DNA from: JAGYLJ01 sp964383545
Lineage (GTDB): Bacteria > Patescibacteriota > Minisyncoccia > Phycocordibacterales > UBA12079
Direction of reading: 5' to 3'
Length of the DNA stretch: 64,000 bases
Assembly: GCA_964383545.1 (NCBI GenBank)
Contig: CAYLHD010000001.1
Span: 1 to 64,000, forward strand
Both the position numbers and the translations under genes were made by a program. Of the stretch, positions 24,888-33,763 are shown piece after piece (the first letter of the stretch is position 1; each line of letters begins with the position of its first letter). Below the pieces are notes generated by a model. It worked only from the letters and a program-made list of their open reading frames with translations, did no database searches and was not told the DNA's origin.

Positions 24888-26428
24888 AAAAAAGATTTTA
24901 TATAGTAGGAATAATTTTATTTTTTCTGTCTTTTTTTGTGGCTTTGAACTGGAATTCTTATTCAGCTCCTTTTGAACGTGATGAAGGTGAATATGCTTAT
25001 TCAGCTTGGTTAATGAGAGGTGATGGTTTACCTTATCAGGATTCTTTTCTTCAGAAACCACCTTTAATTATTTATACTTATTTGCTGGGACAGGTGATTG
25101 CTCCTGTGGCTGTTTGGCCACCAAGAGTGTTGGCTTCTCTGTTTATTCTTCTAACTTCAGTTTTAATTTACTTAGTGGCTAAAAAGGAATGGGGAAGGAG
25201 AGTTGGAGTGTTCTCAGCTTTTTTATTTTTACCGCTGATTGGTTTTCCTCCTTTGACGCCTTTTGCTGCTAATACAGAAAAGTTCATGATTTTACCATTA
25301 ATGGGTTTAGTGGCTCTGTTTGTTTATTTTAAAAATAGTAAAAATCCTTGGGTTTACTTATCAGTCGGTGGTTTGGCAACCAGTGCCATTTTTTATAAAC
25401 CAATTTGTTTGCCGGTAATACTTTTCATAATTTGTTTTTGGTTGTATTCTCTCTATCAATCTGAGAATAATAATAAATTTAAAGCTGTCCTAAGGCCTTT
25501 AGCTTTAATTTTTAGTAGTTCTTTAATGTTTGCTGGTTTGCTGTTGGTTCCTTTTTATAAAGTTTTGCCTGATTTATTCCAAGAAGTGTTTATTTTTAAT
25601 CTGGCCTATGTGGGAGCTTTTGATAATTCTTTCTATAATTTTGTTAACTATTTAGGTAAATTTTTTCATTATTGGTGGGTTTTATTATTGTTACTATCTG
25701 GTTTGTTCATCAAGTTACCTAAAAATATTTTTTATTATTTTTTCTTATTAGGTTTTTCATTATTAGCTATTTTTTCTACTCCTATCGGTCATTATTATTT
25801 AATGTTGATGCCTTTTGTAGCTTTATTAGGAGGAGCTTTGTTTGGTTCTTTAGTTGATAGGTTGAATAGTAAAAATAAGAATTTAATTATGGTCGCAACT
25901 TTTATTGTGGTTTTTTCTTTAATGCTTTTTCCTTTTAGGTCACAATTATTTTTAAGCCCAACTGGTTTGTCAGAGTGGGTTTATGGAACAGTTAACCCTT
26001 TTGGGGAAGCAGAAGAAGTAGCTAATCATCTGGCTAAAATTACCAATCCAGAAGATTTTGTTTTTGTGGCTGGGTCTGAACCTCAAATTTATTATTATGC
26101 ACAGAGAAAAAGTCCAACTCGCTTTGTAATTACCTATCCTTTGAATTTACAAACTGAGTATAGAGAGACCTATCAAACTGAATTAGTTAAAGATTTGGAA
26201 AAAAATAAACCGGAGGCTATTGTAGTTTCTCAGAGAGTTCATAGTGGTCTGTGGAATGAAGGGAGTCCTGAAATTTTTATTACTTATCTAGATGATCTTA
26301 TTACTAATGATTATACAATTGTGGGTGGCTATGTTTGGGTAGAAGGTCAAGGTGTTTGGTTAGAGCCACTGGATGAGGAGTTGATTCAAAATGCTAGTTT
26401 GCTATTATTAAATAAAAATAATGATTAG
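24884..26428 (+). CDS. GT39/ArnT-like membrane glycosyltransferase
   Basis: The 514-residue protein has about eleven membrane helices. The first external loop carries FERDEGEYAYSAWLMRGDGL, the catalytic acidic motif of GT-C fold enzymes such as ArnT and PMT. These take sugar from a polyprenyl phosphate donor at the outer face of the membrane. The soluble C-terminal part follows at about 360-514. It overlaps the genes before and after it by 4 and 8 nt, so the three are translated together. The acceptor is unknown. Confidence 0.85.
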   Translation: MKKRFYIVGIILFFLSFFVALNWNSYSAPFERDEGEYAYSAWLMRGDGLPYQDSFLQKPPLIIYTYLLGQVIAPVAVWPPRVLASLFILLTSVLIYLVAKKEWGRRVGVFSAFLFLPLIGFPPLTPFAANTEKFMILPLMGLVALFVYFKNSKNPWVYLSVGGLATSAIFYKPICLPVILFIICFWLYSLYQSENNNKFKAVLRPLALIFSSSLMFAGLLLVPFYKVLPDLFQEVFIFNLAYVGAFDNSFYNFVNYLGKFFHYWWVLLLLLSGLFIKLPKNIFYYFFLLGFSLLAIFSTPIGHYYLMLMPFVALLGGALFGSLVDRLNSKNKNLIMVATFIVVFSLMLFPFRSQLFLSPTGLSEWVYGTVNPFGEAEEVANHLAKITNPEDFVFVAGSEPQIYYYAQRKSPTRFVITYPLNLQTEYRETYQTELVKDLEKNKPEAIVVSQRVHSGLWNEGSPEIFITYLDDLITNDYTIVGGYVWVEGQGVWLEPLDEELIQNASLLLLNKNND

Positions 26429-28040
26429 GCAATTTTTAAAAGATAAATTTTCATTGAAGGGTTATAGACCTTTTCTTTATTTTGTAATTATAGGGTTAGC
26501 GCTCTACGGTCAGACTTTGTTTTTTGATTTTACTTATCTGGATGATAATACTTTAATTTTAGATAACCAGTCTTTTCTCAGTAGTCCTTCAAATTTATTA
26601 CAGTCTTTTAGAGAGGATGTTTTTCATATTGCTAATCATTCAGCTTCCTATTATAGACCTATCTTAACGATATCTTTTATGGGTGATTATCAGATGGGGG
26701 GAACGAATCTTTTTGTTTATCATTTAAGTAATATTTTATTTCATCTTTTGTCAGTTTGTCTTCTTTTTGTTTTTCTGTGTAAGTTAAAATATAAAAAAAT
26801 TATTTCTTTTTTGGTGGCTTTAATTTTTTTGATTCACCCTGTTTTCACCCAAGCTGTAGCTTGGATTCCTGGTAGAAATGATTCATTGCTTACTATTTTC
26901 ATATTGGCTTCTTTTGTTTATTTTATAAATTTTTTAGAAAGGAAAGACAAAAAGAATTTTATTTTACATTTGCTGTTTTTTGCTTTAGCTATTTTTACTA
27001 AAGAAACGGCTTTATTCGCTTTACCTTTGTTTGTTTTTTATACTTATTTTTTAAGCCAAAAGAAGAATAAGCCTTCTAAAATAAAAGTATTATTTGCTTG
27101 GTTAATAGTTTTGATTGTTTGGTTTGTGCTCAGGGAATTAACTCTTAATAGTTCTTTTTCTGGAGGGATAATCGAAATGATTAAGTCAATTATTTTTAAC
27201 TTACCAGCTATGGTTCAGTTGATTGGAAAAATTATTTTCCCTTTTAATTTATCTGTTTTACCTATTATTCAAGATACAACTTTTATTTATGGTTTTATCA
27301 CTCTTATTATTTTAGGAGTTCTTTTCTTTTTGAAGAAAGATAAACGTTGGAATTATATTATATTTGGTTTACTTTGGTTCTTTTTACTTTTGTTACCTTC
27401 TTTTATTCGGATTGGTGAAAATTTATTTCCTGATTTTATTGAGCATCGTTTGTATCTACCTGCTGTTGGATTCTTTTTAATTTTGTTAGAAGTTAATCCT
27501 TTTAAAAATTGGCGTAAAAATGATGTTTTTTATTCAGTGATTCTAGGGGTTGTTATTCTTTGTAGCAGTCTAACTTTTTTTCACAGTTTGAATTTTAGAA
27601 ATAAGAATGCTTTTTGGGAGAACGCTGTAGAGAATTCACCGCACTATCCTTTAGCTCATCGTAATCTAGGAGCAATGTATTTTTTGGATGGTGACTTTGA
27701 TAATGCAGTAATAGAATTTAAACAGACTCTGGAAATAAATCCTAATGAAGAGATGGCTCATAATAATTTAGGTTTAATTTATTTTAATAGAGAAGAATTT
27801 GATAAGGCTGAAGAAGAATACAATAAGGAGATAGAAGTTAATCCTTTTTACGATAATGTCTATTATAATTTAGGTCTATTATATTATAAACAGGGGAGGA
27901 TTGAAGAAACTATTTCAGCATGGGAAAGGGCTTTTGAAATAAATTATAGGAATTTAGATGCTCTTAGGGGTTTAGTTGTTTTATATCGTGAAAAAGGGGA
28001 TTATGAAAAATCTGATTTTTATGCAGGAAAAATTAACTAA
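26421..28040 (+). CDS. TMTC-like membrane glycosyltransferase with TPRs
   Basis: About ten membrane helices span residues 14-390, and the last ~150 residues hold tetratricopeptide repeats (AHRNLGAMYFLDGDFDNAVI, AHNNLGLIYFNREEFDKAEE). The early DFTYLDDNTLILDNQSF and the VAWIPGRNDSLLTIFI segment resemble TMTC-type GT-C enzymes, which O-mannosylate proteins in animals. A role in protein or surface glycosylation together with the two upstream genes is inferred from operon context. The 539 residues look complete. Confidence 0.82.
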   Translation: MIRQFLKDKFSLKGYRPFLYFVIIGLALYGQTLFFDFTYLDDNTLILDNQSFLSSPSNLLQSFREDVFHIANHSASYYRPILTISFMGDYQMGGTNLFVYHLSNILFHLLSVCLLFVFLCKLKYKKIISFLVALIFLIHPVFTQAVAWIPGRNDSLLTIFILASFVYFINFLERKDKKNFILHLLFFALAIFTKETALFALPLFVFYTYFLSQKKNKPSKIKVLFAWLIVLIVWFVLRELTLNSSFSGGIIEMIKSIIFNLPAMVQLIGKIIFPFNLSVLPIIQDTTFIYGFITLIILGVLFFLKKDKRWNYIIFGLLWFFLLLLPSFIRIGENLFPDFIEHRLYLPAVGFFLILLEVNPFKNWRKNDVFYSVILGVVILCSSLTFFHSLNFRNKNAFWENAVENSPHYPLAHRNLGAMYFLDGDFDNAVIEFKQTLEINPNEEMAHNNLGLIYFNREEFDKAEEEYNKEIEVNPFYDNVYYNLGLLYYKQGRIEETISAWERAFEINYRNLDALRGLVVLYREKGDYEKSDFYAGKIN

Positions 28041-28070
28041 TTATCTGTTATAATATTTACAGTTTTTAAA

Positions 28071-28493
28071 ATGGATAAAATATTAAAAAATACTTTTAAG
28101 ATAGAATCTTTTGTTTTGAGACAATTTATTATCTATGGTTTTGTAGCTTTGATTCCCACTGCGGTAGATTTTTTCTTGCTTTATTTTCTTACAGAAATTT
28201 TAGGTATTTTTTATATGGTGTCTTTGGTTGCGGCTTTTATTTTATCTTCCGTTGTTAGTTATATCTCTCATAAGAAAATAACTTTTAAGAACGAGAGTCA
28301 AAAATATATAGCTCAATTTTCAAATCTTTTTGTTATAAGTTTGTGTGGTTTAGCTATTAACATGGGAGTAGTTTTTGGTTTAGTAGAATTTTTTGGTCTT
28401 TGGTATATTTTTGCGAAGGTTGTGGCAGCAATGATAACTTATTTTTGGAGTTTTATTATTAACAGACAAGTGACTTTTAAGAAGTTTCAATAA
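28071..28493 (+). CDS. GtrA-family membrane protein
   Basis: The 140 residues contain four membrane helices and the family marks FIIYGFVALIPTAVDFFLLY at the start and FWSFIINRQVTFKKF at the end. GtrA proteins are linked to polyprenyl-phosphate sugar handling, possibly flipping. Its position behind three glycosyltransferase genes fits. TGT-TATAAT lies at 28045-28053, so it may also have its own promoter. Confidence 0.9.
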   Translation: MDKILKNTFKIESFVLRQFIIYGFVALIPTAVDFFLLYFLTEILGIFYMVSLVAAFILSSVVSYISHKKITFKNESQKYIAQFSNLFVISLCGLAINMGVVFGLVEFFGLWYIFAKVVAAMITYFWSFIINRQVTFKKFQ

Positions 28494-28529
28494 AAAAGAG
28501 CGTCTCCTAAAGGGAGACGCTCTTTTTTT
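28492..28529. terminator. Bidirectional intrinsic terminator
   Basis: GAGCGTCTCC/GGAGACGCTC stem with A and T runs on both sides, between convergent gtrA-like and rpmB genes. Confidence 0.93.
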
Positions 28530-28538
28530 ATTTTTTAA

Positions 28539-28781
28539 TTAAATTAGTTTAGCTTTTTTGAGAGTTTTATAAGCTCCGTTTTTGTTGATAGTTTTAATAC
28601 CTTTAGTTGATACATTAAGAATAATAGTTTTATCCAATTCGGGTACATAAATTCTCTTCTTTTGAATGTTTGAATGTTTTCTAGTTTTTCCTGAAGGGTT
28701 GAATTTAGTAGCACGAACACGGTTACTGTATTTGCCAGCCATTCTAGTACCTTTATTTGTTATTGGACATATTTTACTCAT
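28539..28781 (-). CDS. rpmB: 50S ribosomal protein L28
   Basis: MSKICPITNKGTRMAGKYSN has the L28 N-terminus, with a single Cys in place of the full zinc ribbon. RKHSNIQKKRIYVPELDKTI continues the family pattern. The 80 residues are normal. It is a single-gene minus-strand unit. Confidence 0.93.
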   Translation of the reverse strand: MSKICPITNKGTRMAGKYSNRVRATKFNPSGKTRKHSNIQKKRIYVPELDKTIILNVSTKGIKTINKNGAYKTLKKAKLI

Positions 28782-28842
28782 ATTAGTTAGTTTATGGTAT
28801 CATAATAAGTGTATTTTGCAAACGTTTTTGTAAGAAAGGGGT

Positions 28843-29115
28843 TAAAATCTTTCACAAACCTTCTTTGCAAAAACACGCATCAAATTTCTCTACCCCAAAG
28901 GGGTAGTAAAGAAATTTGTGCTCTTTCTTACAGAAACTGTCCACTCATTGGGTCTTTTGTTTCGCTTTGCTTACAAAAGACCACAATGAGTCTTGCGGAG
29001 CTCCAAGCATTCGCTCCTCACTCGTCCTCGCTCATAATTTTGGGAAAAACCCAAAATTACTATTTTCGCTCGGGCTGTGCAAGTTTTTTGCTAAGAAGTT
29101 TGTTCCAGATTTTAT
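28843..29115. repeat. Large palindromic element (family B, copy 2)
   Basis: The arms at 28843-28873 and 29083-29115 are nearly complementary over about 31 nt. The interior has several nested hairpins: TACCCC/GGGGTA; GGTCTTTTGT/ACAAAAGACC; and ATTTTGGG/CCCAAAAT. The right part, from 29043, matches 15483-15540. No gene is supported in 28782-29174. Confidence 0.72.
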
Positions 29116-29174
29116 AATTTTATCAAAGATAATTTTACTTTTGAAATTACTTTATATTAGTTAGAATAGATATC

Positions 29175-29792
29175 ATGGAAATTAGTTTTTTATTTACAAT
29201 AATTATTTTGATAATGTCTGTAGTGATTCATGAGGTCTCTCATGGTTATGCAGCTTATCTAATGGGTGATCCGACAGCTAAGAATGCCGGTCGTTTAACT
29301 TTGAATCCATTAGCTCATTTAGATTTTATGGGTTCTTTGATTGTGCCCTTATTAGCTTATTTTAGTGCTGGTTTTATGTTTGGATGGGCTAAACCTGTTC
29401 CCTATAATCCTTATAATCTAAAAAATCAAAAATATGGTGATGCAATTGTAGCTGTGGCTGGTCCAGCTTCCAATTTATTAGTAGCTCTTATTTTTGGTTT
29501 ATTAATTCGATTTACTTTTCCTTATCTTGGTTATGTGAGTATTGATTTTATCAAAATTGTTAGTCTAATCGTTCAAATTAACTTAATTTTAGCTATTTTC
29601 AATTTAATTCCAATTCCTCCTTTAGATGGTTCTAAGATTTTGTTTACTTTCTTGCCCTATCGTTTTGTAGGAATTAAACAGAATTTGGAAAGATATTCTA
29701 TGTTTTTACTAATGTTTTTTATTCTATTTTTATGGGAATTCTTATTTCCTTTGATTACTTTCCTGTTCTCTGTTATTACCGGGATAAATTAA
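29175..29792 (+). CDS. Site-2 protease family (M50) membrane metalloprotease
   Basis: HEVSHGYAAYLMGDPTAKNA (HExxH at about 16-20) and NLIPIPPLDGSK (third ligand Asp, about 137-148) are the zinc site of the M50 family. The 205 residues contain about five membrane helices and no PDZ domain, so it belongs to the short SpoIVFB-like branch. It may cut membrane proteins or regulators. TAGAAT at 29162-29167 ends 7 nt before the ATG, suggesting a leaderless transcript. Confidence 0.92.
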   Translation: MEISFLFTIIILIMSVVIHEVSHGYAAYLMGDPTAKNAGRLTLNPLAHLDFMGSLIVPLLAYFSAGFMFGWAKPVPYNPYNLKNQKYGDAIVAVAGPASNLLVALIFGLLIRFTFPYLGYVSIDFIKIVSLIVQINLILAIFNLIPIPPLDGSKILFTFLPYRFVGIKQNLERYSMFLLMFFILFLWEFLFPLITFLFSVITGIN

Positions 29793-29805
29793 TTTAGGAA
29801 AAGTG

Positions 29806-29834
29806 TTGCTTTTTAGGGTCAAATGTAGTAAATT
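29806..29834 (+). promoter_or_regulatory. Promoter of rpsL-rpsG
   Basis: TTGCTT (29806-29811) and TAAATT (29829-29834) are 17 nt apart, 23 nt before the rpsL ATG. Confidence 0.55.
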
Positions 29835-29857
29835 TAGGGAATTAAGTTATAAGAAAT

Positions 29858-30268
29858 ATGCCAACAGTTAATCAATTATTGAAGAAGAAAAGAAAACGAC
29901 TTGTTAAAAAGCCAAAAGCAGTAGCTTTAGGTAAAGGATTTAACAGTCAAAAGAATAGACCAACTAGTTATAGTTCACCTTTTAAGAGAGGCGTTTGTGT
30001 AAAGGTTACAACTAAAAATCCTAAAAAACCTAACTCAGCTGTGAGAAAGATTGCTAGGGTGAGACTAACTAATGGTATGGAAGTTACAGCCTATATTCCA
30101 GGTATGGGTCATAATTTACAAGAGCATTCAGTTGTTTTATTAAGGGGTGGAAAAGTGAAAGATATTGGAGTGCGTTATACTGTTGTTAGAGGTAAATTAG
30201 ATGCAGAAGGTGTTAGTAACAGAAAACAAAGTCGAAGTCGTTATGGTGCTAAAATGGTAAAGAAATAA
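29858..30268 (+). CDS. rpsL: 30S ribosomal protein S12
   Basis: S12 controls decoding accuracy. PTVNQLLKKKRKRLVKKPKA, TTKNPKKPNSAVRKIARVRL and IPGMGHNLQEHSVVLLRGGK are diagnostic. The lysine in KKPNS, altered in many streptomycin-resistant strains, is present in wild-type form. The 136 residues include a short insertion after residue 20. rpsG follows after 6 nt; fusA and tuf do not. Confidence 0.98.
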   Translation: MPTVNQLLKKKRKRLVKKPKAVALGKGFNSQKNRPTSYSSPFKRGVCVKVTTKNPKKPNSAVRKIARVRLTNGMEVTAYIPGMGHNLQEHSVVLLRGGKVKDIGVRYTVVRGKLDAEGVSNRKQSRSRYGAKMVKK

Positions 30269-30274
30269 TAAACT

Positions 30275-30745
30275 ATGAGAAGAAAACTAAAAGCAAAAAA
30301 AGAGTTGGTTCCTGATAGAGTTTATGATTCTGTTAAGGTGTCTAAGTTTATAAACTACATCATGCTTGATGGTGAAAAAAGTGTATCTAGAAAGATTGTT
30401 TATAAAGCTTTTGAATTTATAAAAGAAAAAGAAAAGGGTAACGATCCAATAGAAGTTTTTGATAATGCTTTAAAAAATGCTGGTCCAACCATGGAGGTTA
30501 GATCAAGAAGAGTAGGAGGTGCTAACTATCAAATTCCTAGAGAAGTCCGAGAAGATAGAAGACTAGCTTTAGCCATGAGATGGATTATTGGTGCAGCCAA
30601 ATCTAAAAAAGGACAACCCATGTACAAAAGATTAGCTGATGAACTTTTGCTTGCTAACAAAAATGAAGGTGAAGCTGTTAAGAAAAAAGAGAACGTTCAT
30701 AAGATGGCAGATGCTAATAAGGCTTTCGCTCATTTTAGTTGGTAA
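30275..30745 (+). CDS. rpsG: 30S ribosomal protein S7
   Basis: S7 organises the 16S 3' domain. NAGPTMEVRSRRVGGANYQI and AMRWIIGAAKSKKGQPMYKR are diagnostic. The length is the usual 156 residues. A palindromic element begins at the stop codon, and the str operon ends here. Confidence 0.98.
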   Translation: MRRKLKAKKELVPDRVYDSVKVSKFINYIMLDGEKSVSRKIVYKAFEFIKEKEKGNDPIEVFDNALKNAGPTMEVRSRRVGGANYQIPREVREDRRLALAMRWIIGAAKSKKGQPMYKRLADELLLANKNEGEAVKKKENVHKMADANKAFAHFSW

Positions 30746-30868
30746 AAAATTTATTTAATTGGCATATTTCTTCGTCAGTTACGTCACAAAAACATTCATC
30801 ATACTCAAAGTATGTTTCGTATTTTTGTTCCTTACTTCCTTGAACTGTACTCAATTAAATAAATTTTT
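30745..30868. repeat. Palindromic element with perfect 17-bp ends
   Basis: AAAAATTTATTTAATTG (30745-30761) is perfectly complementary to 30852-30868. The interior holds a CATACT/AGTATG hairpin. It starts at the last base of the rpsG stop codon. It is not a simple terminator, since the arms are 90 nt apart. Confidence 0.7.
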
Positions 30869-30887
30869 GTCTATTAATAATTAGAGT

Positions 30888-30916
30888 AAAAGGGCGAGCC
30901 GAAGGCTCGCCCTTTA
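30888..30916 (+). terminator. Intrinsic terminator
   Basis: AAGGGCGAGCC/GGCTCGCCCTT with a 3-nt loop and a short T run, downstream of rpsG. Confidence 0.88.
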
Positions 30917-30953
30917 TACTTTATAATTGGTATTGTATACTTAATATATAATT

Positions 30954-31937
30954 ATGTTTGTTGATGAAATAAAAATTTATGCTAAAGCTGGTAACGGCGG
31001 TGATGGTGTCGTTAGATGGCTACATTTGCGTGGTAAGGAGTTTTCAGGCCCATCAGGTGGCAATGGTGGCAATGGTGGTGACGTCTACGTCAGAGCTGTT
31101 CGCGATCTTAATATTCTAAGAAATTACCAGCACAAAAAAGAATTTGAAGCTGAGGATGGTGAGTCTGGTATGAAAAATAGTAAGTATGGTAAAAATGGAG
31201 AAACTCTTTTTATTGATTTACCAATCGGTTCAATTGTTACCAATTTAAAAACTAATAAAAAAGTTCAATTACTTAAAGAAAATGAAGAACAATTAGTTCT
31301 TAAAGCAGGAAGAGGTGGTTCAGGAAATGAGTCTTTTAAAAGTTCGCGTAATACTACTCCAAAGGAATTTACAACAGGAACAGATGGTGAAGATGCTAAT
31401 TTCTTTATTGAATTGGAGATGATAGCTGATGCTGGTTTTATTGGTTTTCCTAACATTGGAAAGTCTACTTTGTTAAATGAATTAACCCATGCTAAAGCTA
31501 AAGTAATGGATTATCCTTTCACAACTCTAGAGCCAAATTTAGGTGATTTTTATGGTTACATTTTAGCTGATATTCCTGGTTTAATTGAAGGAGCTGCTGA
31601 AGGAAAAGGTTTGGGTCATAAATTTTTGAGACATATAAGAAGAACTCATTTATTGATTCATTGTATTTCACTGGAATCAGAAAATTCGCCTAAGGAAATG
31701 GTTGAAAAATATAAAACTATTAGAGGTGAATTAAAACAGTACAGTGATGAATTGGTGGAGAAACCTGAAGTTATTGTTTTAACAAAATCTGATTTATTAG
31801 ATGAAAAAGCTGTCGCAAAAATTATAACTGCTTTAAAAAAGGTTAATAAAGATGTAGTTGTTACTTCAGCCTATGATGATGCTACTTTGAAAACTTTTTC
31901 TGATTTTTTATCTCAAAAATTAGAAACAGTTGAATAA
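30954..31937 (+). CDS. obgE: Obg/CgtA GTPase
   Basis: Obg is a large-subunit assembly GTPase. The glycine-rich Obg fold occupies about 1-155 (FSGPSGGNGGNGGDVYVRAV). The G domain follows with GFPNIGKSTLL (G1, about 162), ADIPGLIEGA (G3) and LTKSDLL (G4). The 327 residues end after the G domain, so the C-terminal OCT domain of some homologues is absent, as in many bacteria. TATACT at 30936-30941 leaves a leader of only about 6 nt. Confidence 0.97.
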   Translation: MFVDEIKIYAKAGNGGDGVVRWLHLRGKEFSGPSGGNGGNGGDVYVRAVRDLNILRNYQHKKEFEAEDGESGMKNSKYGKNGETLFIDLPIGSIVTNLKTNKKVQLLKENEEQLVLKAGRGGSGNESFKSSRNTTPKEFTTGTDGEDANFFIELEMIADAGFIGFPNIGKSTLLNELTHAKAKVMDYPFTTLEPNLGDFYGYILADIPGLIEGAAEGKGLGHKFLRHIRRTHLLIHCISLESENSPKEMVEKYKTIRGELKQYSDELVEKPEVIVLTKSDLLDEKAVAKIITALKKVNKDVVVTSAYDDATLKTFSDFLSQKLETVE

Positions 31938-31955
31938 TTTTGATATAATCTATTT

Positions 31956-33395
31956 ATGAAAGAATATAAAACAACTATTGGTTTGGAAATTCATGCTGAG
32001 TTAAAGACAAAGACAAAGATGTTTTGTAACTCTAAAAATAACCCAGACGAAACAAGACCTAATGTTAATATTTGTCCAGTTTGTACAGCACAACCTGGAA
32101 CTTTACCTGTTATTAATAAAGAGGCTGTGAGAAGTGTTCTGAAAGTTGGTTTAGCTTTAAATGGTCAATTGGCAGATTTCACAGAATTTGATAGAAAAAA
32201 TTATTTTTATCCTGATATTCCTAAAGGTTATCAAATTAGTCAATATAAATATCCATTGGTTTCGGGTGGTCAATTAAACGATGTAGATGTTACTCGTGTT
32301 CATTTGGAAGAAGATACTGCTAGATCTACACATAAAGGTGAATATTCTTTAATTGATTTTAATCGAGCTGGGGTACCTTTGATGGAATTAGTAACTGAAC
32401 CGGTTATTGAGACAGCTAAACAGGCTGGTGATTTTGCCAGAGAATTACAGTTATTACTTCGTTATTTAGGTGTGTCTAACGCCAATATGGAAAAAGGTGA
32501 GATGAGAGTAGAAGCTAATATTTCTGTTAGTCCCAATGAACAATTAGGAACTAAAGTGGAAATAAAAAATCTAAATTCTTTTCGTGTAGTAGAAAAAGCT
32601 ATTGCCTACGAGGTTGAAAGGCAAAAGGAAGTTTTAGAAGGGGGTGATCAAGTAGTTCAGGAGACTCGTGGTTGGGATGAAAATTCTCAAACAACATTTT
32701 CTCAGAGAGTGAAGGAGAACTCAGCTGACTATCGTTACTTTCCTGATCCTGATTTACCTAAGTTGAAGATAAGTGAAATACCTGAATTTGCAGAAGCAGA
32801 ATTAAGAAAAGAAATTTTAGAATTACCACAGGAAAAAAGACAGAGATATCGTGAACAGTTTAATATTAAGGATGAAGATATAGAAAGTTTTATATTGGAT
32901 AGGGAATTGGCTAGCTTTTTTGAAAAAGTAGCTAATAATTTTGTTGATGATAAAGATGTTATTAAAACAGTTTCTAACTATATTACTTCTGATTTGACGG
33001 GGTTGACGAAATCAAAAAATATTGAACAATTTGGAGGTCCAACCTCCGAAGATTTGTTTGGGGGTGTGGTGGTGGAAAATTTTGTTCAATTAATTCAATT
33101 AGTTAAAGATGGGGAGGTTTCTTCTCGTGGAGCGAAGGATATTTTAACTCTAATGTATACTGAAGGTGGTACACCTAAAGATATAGCAGATAAAAAAGGT
33201 CTTTTCCAACAGAGTGATGAAGGTGAATTACAAAAAATTATTGATCAAGTTATTGGTGAAAATCAGTCTGTGGTAGATGAATATAAACAAGGTAAGGAAA
33301 CAGCTTTAAAATTTTTAGTAGGGCAGGGAATGAAAATTAGCCGTGGTTCAGCTAATCCAACTAAAATTAGTGAACTACTAAAGAAAAGTCTTTAA
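31956..33395 (+). CDS. gatB: Asp-tRNA(Asn)/Glu-tRNA(Gln) amidotransferase subunit B
   Basis: GatB is the kinase and tRNA-binding subunit of GatCAB, which makes Gln-tRNA(Gln) or Asn-tRNA(Asn). GLEIHAELKTKTKMFCNSKN, NICPVCTAQPGTLP and YFYPDIPKGYQISQYKYPL are diagnostic. The helical YqeY-like tail occupies about 335-479. The 479 residues are normal. gatA and gatC are not nearby. Residues about 360-366 (GGPTSED) are encoded by a palindromic repeat also seen in eno. TGA-TATAAT ends 6 nt before the ATG. Confidence 0.97.
   Translation: MKEYKTTIGLEIHAELKTKTKMFCNSKNNPDETRPNVNICPVCTAQPGTLPVINKEAVRSVLKVGLALNGQLADFTEFDRKNYFYPDIPKGYQISQYKYPLVSGGQLNDVDVTRVHLEEDTARSTHKGEYSLIDFNRAGVPLMELVTEPVIETAKQAGDFARELQLLLRYLGVSNANMEKGEMRVEANISVSPNEQLGTKVEIKNLNSFRVVEKAIAYEVERQKEVLEGGDQVVQETRGWDENSQTTFSQRVKENSADYRYFPDPDLPKLKISEIPEFAEAELRKEILELPQEKRQRYREQFNIKDEDIESFILDRELASFFEKVANNFVDDKDVIKTVSNYITSDLTGLTKSKNIEQFGGPTSEDLFGGVVVENFVQLIQLVKDGEVSSRGAKDILTLMYTEGGTPKDIADKKGLFQQSDEGELQKIIDQVIGENQSVVDEYKQGKETALKFLVGQGMKISRGSANPTKISELLKKSL
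33031..33054 (+). repeat. Palindromic repeat inside gatB
   Basis: TTGGAGGTCCAACCTCCGAA is a hairpin resembling the eno insert at 21 of 24 bases and encodes GGPTSED in the same frame as GGSTSKD in enolase. Confidence 0.55.
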
Positions 33396-33418
33396 AATTA
33401 TTTATATAATACATAATT

Positions 33419-33456
33419 AAAAAACACTGACTTAAAGAAGTTAGTGTTTTTTTTTA
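33419..33456 (+). terminator. Intrinsic terminator of gatB
   Basis: AACACTGACTT/AAGTTAGTGTT stem with a nine-base T run. Confidence 0.88.
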
Positions 33457-33478
33457 TTTTTTTGAGGAAAATGATTTA

Positions 33479-33751
33479 TTAGAACAATCCTGCTGGGAGA
33501 GTTGGTGTGGTCACCCCGAAAGTATTTGTTACCATTAGTATTATACCCCAAGCACTGACCATAATAAATATTCCAATAATTCCCCAAATCATATGGTTCC
33601 GACCAGTTCTTCTAGCTTCTTCGTTGTCGGAACCTCTGATAAAATCAACTACACCCCAAAAAAACATAACTAAAGACAAAGTAAACAAAAGCAAAATTAA
33701 AGGAGCAATTATTTGGTTATTGAAATTAGATATTAGAGTTTCAGTTGTCAT
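33479..33751 (-). CDS. Two-helix membrane protein, VirB2/TrbC-like (paralogue 4)
   Basis: The 90-residue product has two membrane helices (about 16-38 and 52-76) joined by a charged loop, DFIRGSDNEEARRTGRNHMI. The second helix (WGIIGIFIMVSAWGIILMVT) matches the three related proteins upstream. It lacks a clear signal peptide, unlike its relatives. The layout resembles VirB2/TrbC pilins of type IV secretion, but I see no VirB genes here. The last of a tandem row read from 35.2 to 33.5 kb. Confidence 0.75.
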   Translation of the reverse strand: MTTETLISNFNNQIIAPLILLLFTLSLVMFFWGVVDFIRGSDNEEARRTGRNHMIWGIIGIFIMVSAWGIILMVTNTFGVTTPTLPAGLF

Positions 33752-33763
33752 TTATTATTATGA

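Noticed and set aside
28809..29164. Two overlapping reading frames of 102 and 82 residues
   Set aside because: Both fall within the family B palindromic element; their Cys/Ser/Leu-rich products reflect hairpin sequence and not a protein.
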